From: Chloroflexia bacterium
GTDB lineage: Bacteria; Chloroflexota; Chloroflexia; Thermomicrobiales; JALYUS01
Direction: 5' to 3'
Length of the DNA stretch: 18,597 nt
NCBI GenBank assembly: GCA_025924435.1
Contig: JAICIL010000051.1
Span: 1-18,597 of the forward strand
Position 1 is the stretch's first letter; each line of letters begins with the position of its first letter. The position numbers were made by a program, and so were the translations under genes. Shown here in pieces: positions 14,793 through 18,597 of the stretch. Under the pieces are notes generated by a model. That model saw only the letters and a list, made by a program, of their open reading frames with translations. It was not told where the DNA came from and ran no database searches.

Positions 14793-14909
14793 ATGCGTGA
14801 GACAACAGCAAACCGCGCGCCCCTGAGCGTTCGTTTGACGGACGATGCCCATTACCTGCTGAACGATCTTGCCACATCGCTCGGCGTGAGCAAGAGTTAT
14901 CAACGCTAG
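14793..14909 (+). CDS. Very short ribbon-helix-helix-like ORF (possible fragment), 38 aa
   Basis: The ATG at 14793 has GAGGAAT close upstream. The product reads 'APLSVRLTDDAHYLLNDLATSLGVSKSYQR' after seven residues. It resembles the first strand and first helix of ribbon-helix-helix (CopG/Arc-like) regulators and antitoxins (SVRLxDxxxxxLxxLAxxLGVSKS) but stops just where the second helix should begin. Reading past the stop in another frame gives 'VINASTCIRREIV', which could be the lost helix; this would need a small indel. It is therefore either a decayed or frameshifted antitoxin-type gene, or a real tiny ORF. No toxin gene is adjacent. Confidence 0.4.
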   Translation: MRETTANRAPLSVRLTDDAHYLLNDLATSLGVSKSYQR

Positions 14910-14931
14910 CACTTGTATAAGGAGGGAAATA

Positions 14932-15150
14932 GTGGTCTCGTTACTTGATTCTGAGAAAGGCGGCAGGCATCCACACCCGGCTCGCTCGGTTGCGGAAAGG
15001 ACATTCGGAGCACTATCGCCACAGAAGCGGCCCGAAGATTTCCGCGCATTACGGGAAGCATTCAAGGAAGAGATCGTCGAGAAGGACGCTCGTTGCTTCT
15101 CGAAACTGTGGCGGCAAGTGGGCAATTTTGAGGCTTTCACTGAACGGTGA
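14932..15150 (+). CDS. Hypothetical small protein, 72 aa (antitoxin-tail-like)
   Basis: The GTG start at 14932 has an excellent AAGGAGG at 14919-14925, six bases upstream. The second half, 'KRPEDFRALREAFKEEIVEKDARCFSKLW', is a charged helix resembling C-terminal segments of small antitoxins, which usually bind a toxin. No N-terminal DNA-binding part is present. The same frame is open upstream through 'VINASTCIRREIV', so it may be the remaining part of a longer gene that began with the 38-residue ORF at 14793. Base composition here is clearly lower in GC than the flanking genes. A function is not assigned. Confidence 0.45.
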   Translation: MVSLLDSEKGGRHPHPARSVAERTFGALSPQKRPEDFRALREAFKEEIVEKDARCFSKLWRQVGNFEAFTER

Positions 15151-15165
15151 ATACCACGATGGTAT
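15151..15165. promoter_or_regulatory. Dyad upstream of the cupin gene
   Basis: ATACCA-CGA-TGGTAT is a perfect 6-bp inverted repeat with a 3-base centre, the size of a typical dimeric repressor site. It begins right after the stop codon at 15148-15150. A second, 5-bp dyad (TTCAC at 15136-15140, GTGAA at 15147-15151) overlaps it. TATGCT at 15163-15168 could be a -10 box, which the operator would then cover. The binder is unknown. Confidence 0.3.
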
Positions 15166-15240
15166 GCTACTTTAGGTCTGTATCGTCTGAAAAAAGTCAT
15201 TGCGGTATGTACGATGTGCTCCGAGAAAGGACTGTGTCTC

Positions 15241-15717
15241 ATGGCAGCGGAGGATTCCGATCAGATCTCCGGGTTCGTGCATGCGCCCGATCCTGCCCGC
15301 CCGGTCAGTGTCGTGGCCACCAGCGACGAGACCGGTGGGACCCTCGGCGTCATTGACGAGGCACTGGCCCCCGGCGAGCAAGCACCGCCGCATGTGCATC
15401 ATGCCGCCGACGAACTACTCTATGTTGTTGCGGGGAAATTCACCTTCCAAATCGGCGACCTGCAGGCAGGAGGCGGTCCCGGCACCATCGCCTTCGTGCC
15501 GCGCGGCACGGTACATACATGGCGGAACGCGGGTGACATACCGGGTCGGATGCTATTCGTGTTTACCCCGGCGGGATTTGAGGGCTTCATCACAGATGGA
15601 CCGGCGAGGACGCGTCTCGAACTGGAGGCGCGCGAACCAGGGACTATCAACCGGATGGCTGCGCGCTACCAAACGACCTACGTAGGCCTGCCTCCGGCGG
15701 CGCCTAAGGAACGATGA
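15241..15717 (+). CDS. Single-domain cupin protein
   Basis: Encodes 158 residues. A cupin barrel with motif 1 'PPHVHHAADELLYVVAGKFTFQIG' (metal-ligand candidates His51, His53 or His54, Glu58) and motif 2 'GTIAFVPRGTVHTWRNAG' (His92) is complete, so a metal ion is probably bound. The pattern is that of the small cupins related to quercetin dioxygenase-like and sugar-isomerase proteins, but no substrate can be named. The ATG at 15241 is preferred because GAAAGGA lies nine bases upstream; an in-frame ATG at 15214 would add nine residues without a ribosome-binding site. No signal peptide is present. It is convergent with the ABC lipoprotein gene (26 bases between stops), and no clear terminator is seen between them. 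Confidence 0.88.
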   Translation: MAAEDSDQISGFVHAPDPARPVSVVATSDETGGTLGVIDEALAPGEQAPPHVHHAADELLYVVAGKFTFQIGDLQAGGGPGTIAFVPRGTVHTWRNAGDIPGRMLFVFTPAGFEGFITDGPARTRLELEAREPGTINRMAARYQTTYVGLPPAAPKER

Positions 15718-15742
15718 CATTGCCGTCGCTCGTTACTCATTG

Positions 15743-17713
15743 CTACTTCTTGATCTGCCAGTAGGCGATGTTCCAGGTCGTCGCGTCCCACGGCGAGGGG
15801 TTGGTGTTGATGAGGTCGGCGCGGCGGCCGCTGACGGCGGCGCGATCCACGATCGGGATGTTCACATCGTGCCCGGCGATGTAGTCGTTGCACTGAATGA
15901 GCAGCGCGTTGCGCTTCTCCTGATTCAGTTCGCCCTTCAGTTGCGCCACGAGCGCATCGAACTGCGGGTCGCTGAACCGCTCGACATTCGCGCCGCCCCA
16001 GCCGTTCGCTTTCTGCGGGATCTGCGCCGTCGTCCAGCCGTCGAAGTACGCCTGTGAGTCCGGGTAGCCGGGCGAGCCGCTGAAGAGTTGCAGGTCCCGC
16101 TCGAAGCGCATGAAGGAGTCCGGGTTGTCCGCCTTGCCGAAGAAGACGCCCGCGTCCACGTTCTTGATCTCCATCTCGATCCCGGCCTGCTGGAAGGCCA
16201 ACTTCATCACCTGCTCTTCTTTTTCGCGCACGCTGTTGACCGTCGTGCTGAGTACGACGTGCATCCGCACGCCGTTCCTGGCGCGGATGCCGTCCGATCC
16301 CTTCTTCCAGCCCGCCTCGTCGAGCAATTGGTTCGCCTTCGCGATGTCGAAGCCGCACTTCGTGTTCTTGGAGACGGTCTGCGGCGGCACGCTCGGCAGG
16401 ACATTACAGGTCGGCACGGCGGCCTCGCCGTAGAGGTTCTTGGCGATGGAATCGCGGTCAATCAGCCACGAATACGCCTCGCGCACCTTCGGGTCGGCCT
16501 GGAAGGGATGCGGCGCTTTCAGCGACGATTTCTCGCCGTCCACTTCCTTGTTCGGGTCGGTGAAGTTGACGGACATCCGCTCGACGCCGTTGCCGGTCGT
16601 GATGTTCAACTGCTTCCCGGCGCTCGTCACCTGCTTGAGGATTTCCGGCGTCACTTGCAGGTTCCAGGCGTAGTCCGCGTCCCCCGCGATCACCGCTTTC
16701 GCCGCCGTACCCGCGTCGCCGCCGCCCTTGTAGTCAATCGCGTCGTAGTACGGGGCGTTCGCGTCGCGGTAATTCTCGTTCATCACGAACTGCACATTGT
16801 CGCCGGGCGTGAAGGATTTCACTTTGTACGGCCCGGTGCCGACGGGATTCGCGTTCGCGGGGCATTCCTTCGGCGAGGTGCATGTGGCCAGTTGCGCCTT
16901 TTGCAGCACGACGCCCGTGTAATTCGTGAAGGGGAGCCACCAGAGGGCGGTCGGTCGCTTGAAAGTGATCTTCACCGTCGTCGCGTCCGGCGTCTCCACC
17001 GTGGCGATGTCGGAGTAGGAGGTGATGTCCGCCGAGGCGCTGGCGGGGTTGCTGACGTAATCATACGTCGCCTTGACATCCGCCGAGGTGAAGGGCGTGC
17101 CGTCGGACCACTTGACGCCGTCCTTCAATTTCCACGTCACGCTCGTGCCGTCCGCCGCCAGTTCGCCGTTCGCGGCGGAGGGAACTTCCTTGACGAGCAC
17201 GGGCACATCCGGTGTCAGCGCGTTCGCGGAGGTGACGGCGAGCGGCTCCGTGACGATGCGCGCCGCCTGCTGATCCTTGCCGTTACCCGACGACGCCTGA
17301 TGGACATTGAGCACGGTCGGCGCCTGCCAGAAGAGCAGGTGCAGCGTGCCGCCGCCACCGCGCTTGGCGGGCGCCGCGCCGCGCGGATCGCCGCCCGTGC
17401 TGGCGGTTGTCGTGGATGCGGTTATCGCACTTGTCGCACTCGCGGCGCTCGAAGCGGCAGGGACGGTCGCGGCGGGTACGGCGGACCCGGCGGCGGTCGT
17501 CGCGCCCGGCGCGCTCGTCGGAGCGACCGTGCTCGATGCACTCGGGCTTGCGGCGCTCGCGGTGGCCGCGGGCGCGGTCGTCGGCTTGGCGGCGGTCGGC
17601 GTGCTCGCCGTGCTCGACCCGCCGCACGCCGCCAGCGCCACCGGCAAGACAAACAGCGCGACGATCCCGACGGACCATCGGGGCGTGCGCCTGCATCGCG
17701 ACGTTGTTCTCAT
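15743..17713 (-). CDS. ABC transporter substrate-binding lipoprotein, SBP_bac_5 (peptide/nickel type)
   Basis: Encodes 656 residues. A signal peptide with a lipobox is seen (LPVALAAC, Cys30), so the protein would be lipid-anchored outside the membrane. Residues about 31-115 are an Ala/Ser/Thr/Pro linker. The binding part starts 'RGGGGTLHLLFWQAPTVLNVHQASSG' and shows family blocks 'WKLKDGVKWSDGTPFTSADVKATYDY', 'NPVGTGPYKVKSFTPGDNVQFVMNENYRD', 'PKVREAYSWLIDRDSIAKNLYGEAAVP', 'ANQLLDEAGWKKGSDGIRARNGVRM' and 'CNDYIAGHDVNIPIVDRAAVSGRRADL'. These are typical of DppA/OppA-like proteins, which bind peptides, glycosides or metal chelates. The ATG at 17713 has GGGAAGGA eleven bases upstream. The permease and ATPase genes are not present downstream, where the convergent cupin gene lies, so they must be elsewhere or the protein is an orphan receptor. 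Confidence 0.94.
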   Translation of the reverse strand: MRTTSRCRRTPRWSVGIVALFVLPVALAACGGSSTASTPTAAKPTTAPAATASAASPSASSTVAPTSAPGATTAAGSAVPAATVPAASSAASATSAITASTTTASTGGDPRGAAPAKRGGGGTLHLLFWQAPTVLNVHQASSGNGKDQQAARIVTEPLAVTSANALTPDVPVLVKEVPSAANGELAADGTSVTWKLKDGVKWSDGTPFTSADVKATYDYVSNPASASADITSYSDIATVETPDATTVKITFKRPTALWWLPFTNYTGVVLQKAQLATCTSPKECPANANPVGTGPYKVKSFTPGDNVQFVMNENYRDANAPYYDAIDYKGGGDAGTAAKAVIAGDADYAWNLQVTPEILKQVTSAGKQLNITTGNGVERMSVNFTDPNKEVDGEKSSLKAPHPFQADPKVREAYSWLIDRDSIAKNLYGEAAVPTCNVLPSVPPQTVSKNTKCGFDIAKANQLLDEAGWKKGSDGIRARNGVRMHVVLSTTVNSVREKEEQVMKLAFQQAGIEMEIKNVDAGVFFGKADNPDSFMRFERDLQLFSGSPGYPDSQAYFDGWTTAQIPQKANGWGGANVERFSDPQFDALVAQLKGELNQEKRNALLIQCNDYIAGHDVNIPIVDRAAVSGRRADLINTNPSPWDATTWNIAYWQIKK

Positions 17714-17934
17714 GCTCTGCCGATCCTTCCCGCTCTGTATGATGCGATCTTTCTCCCGGCGCCCATCCGCACGACCCCGGCGAGACCGGGGCGCAATTCG
17801 CCCGGCGTGGCGATCATAGGGGGAAGAGGGAGCGGCGTCCAGATGCTGCGGGGATGCGCGGCGCGGCGCGGCCCGATCCGCGATAGAATGCCGCGATCGG
17901 CGGTATGGAGCGAGCGGGAACGGGGGAAAGACCG
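17714..17934. promoter_or_regulatory. Divergent promoter region with GC-rich hairpin
   Basis: This gap separates the minus-strand lipoprotein from the plus-strand enolase gene. It contains a perfect 6-bp hairpin (CCCCGG 17775-17780, CCGGGG 17786-17791) and a TAGAAT at 17884-17889 that could be the -10 box for the rightward gene, with no clear -35. A shared regulator controlling both genes is plausible but not shown. Confidence 0.3.
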
Positions 17935-18597
17935 ATGACAACAATCCGGGCGGTGCGCTGTTTCCAGGTTTCCGGGCGCGACGCGGGATTTCTCTCATCC
18001 GAGGAGCGTCAGGCGCAGATGCTCGACATTTATCCCGAATTCGCCGCCCGCGGGCCGGCCGCGGCGAGCGACCGGGTCGAGGCGATCTACGTCGAGATCG
18101 AGACGGACGAGGGCGCGCGGGGCCTCTTCGGGCCGATCTTCGCGGAGAGCGCGGCGATCATCCGCGCCAAACTCGCGCCGCACCTGATCGGGCGCGATCC
18201 GCTGGCGGGCGAGCACCTGTGGGACATCCTCTACCGGCAGGACCGTCACGCCCGCAAGGGCAACCAGATGATGGCGATCAGCGCGCTGGACAACGCCCTC
18301 TGGGATGTGCGCGGCAAACTGCTCGGCCAGCCCGTCTATCGCCTGCTCGGCGGCCCGACGCGGGAGCAGATCCCCTGCTACGCCTCGATGCTCGGCCACT
18401 CGCACGACCCCGACCTGATTCGCGAGCGGGCGCAAGCGATGGTCGAAGCGGGGTACACCGCACAGAAGTGGTTCTTCCGCTACGGCCCCGGCGACGGCCT
18501 GCCCGGCATGGAGCGCAACGTCGCGATGGTGCGTGCGGTGCGCGCGGCGGTCGGGCCGAATATCGAGATCATGCTGGACGCCTTCATGGGCTGGGAC
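17935..18597 (+). CDS. Enolase-superfamily (mandelate racemase/muconate lactonizing type) enzyme, C-terminus cut by window edge
   Basis: The open frame from ATG 17935 runs 221 codons to the edge without a stop. GGGGGAAAG just upstream supports the start. The N-terminal capping domain is visible (TDEGARGLFGPIFAESAAIIRAKLAPHLIGRDPLAGEHLWDILY), followed by the conserved 'AISALDNALWDVRGKLLGQPVYRLLGG' and the beginning of the barrel: 'TAQKWFFRYGPGDG' with Lys178 at the second-strand base position, and 'IEIMLDAFMGWD' with Asp215 as the first metal ligand. This is the MR/MLE layout; most such enzymes dehydrate sugar acids. The remaining metal ligands (Glu, Glu) and the general acid/base His-Asp lie beyond the edge, so the substrate cannot be decided. 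It is divergent from the ABC lipoprotein, and transport plus catabolism of one substrate is a plausible link. Confidence 0.88.
   Translation, partial: MTTIRAVRCFQVSGRDAGFLSSEERQAQMLDIYPEFAARGPAAASDRVEAIYVEIETDEGARGLFGPIFAESAAIIRAKLAPHLIGRDPLAGEHLWDILYRQDRHARKGNQMMAISALDNALWDVRGKLLGQPVYRLLGGPTREQIPCYASMLGHSHDPDLIRERAQAMVEAGYTAQKWFFRYGPGDGLPGMERNVAMVRAVRAAVGPNIEIMLDAFMGWD

Noticed and set aside
16088..17938. 616-codon plus-strand open frame opposite the ABC lipoprotein
   Set aside because: It is an Arg/Gly/Ala-rich mirror translation of the minus-strand gene; the lipoprotein has lipobox and family blocks.

Overview
The window is GC-rich chromosomal DNA (third codon positions strongly G/C) with compact genes preceded by clear Shine-Dalgarno sequences (GGAGG, AAGGAG). 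The gene set is a luciferase-like flavin oxidoreductase, an SBP_bac_5 lipoprotein with a long Ala/Ser/Thr linker, a mandelate-racemase-type enolase, an amidohydrolase, adenine deaminase and an RRM protein. This suggests a free-living heterotroph, perhaps a Chloroflexota (Thermomicrobia-like) bacterium. That placement is inferred from style; no rRNA or other phylogenetic marker is present. I see no tRNA, rRNA, CRISPR array, insertion sequence or prophage gene.

Layout. 1-1541: a dyad, then a secreted beta-propeller-like protein with a Pro-rich tail. 1742-4722: an OmpR-type regulator whose receiver has lost its phosphorylation residues, followed by a WbpD-like N-acetyltransferase, a WbpE-like DegT aminotransferase (together making an acetamido-sugar) and an unknown 119-residue protein. 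4827-6210 (minus): a small unknown protein and a luciferase-like oxidoreductase. 6369-8067 (plus): a two-domain rhodanese sulfurtransferase and an Amidohydro_2 hydrolase. 8301-9817 (plus): a front-end-type fatty acid desaturase and a glycine-tailed RRM RNA-binding protein, each behind its own promoter-like region; this looks like a cold-response neighbourhood. A perfect 16-bp hairpin separates it from 9898-11794 (minus), where an M4-like metallopeptidase is followed by a protein resembling emfourin, the proteinaceous inhibitor of protealysin. 11795-12454 is gene-poor. 12455-14704 (minus): a small unknown protein and adenine deaminase. 14793-15717 (plus): two very small ORFs that look like antitoxin-type fragments, then a cupin protein. 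15743-17713 (minus) is a peptide-type ABC substrate-binding lipoprotein, divergent from an enolase-superfamily gene that runs off the right edge.

The most interesting parts are the peptidase/emfourin pair, in which the peptidase has no visible signal peptide or usual propeptide and carries a Pro-Ile repeat; the phosphorylation-deficient regulator next to the sugar genes; and the desaturase/RRM neighbourhood. The small ORFs at 14793-15150 may be a decayed or frameshifted antitoxin gene. No wholly new system is evident, but the protease-inhibitor pair is the best candidate for something little described in this lineage.
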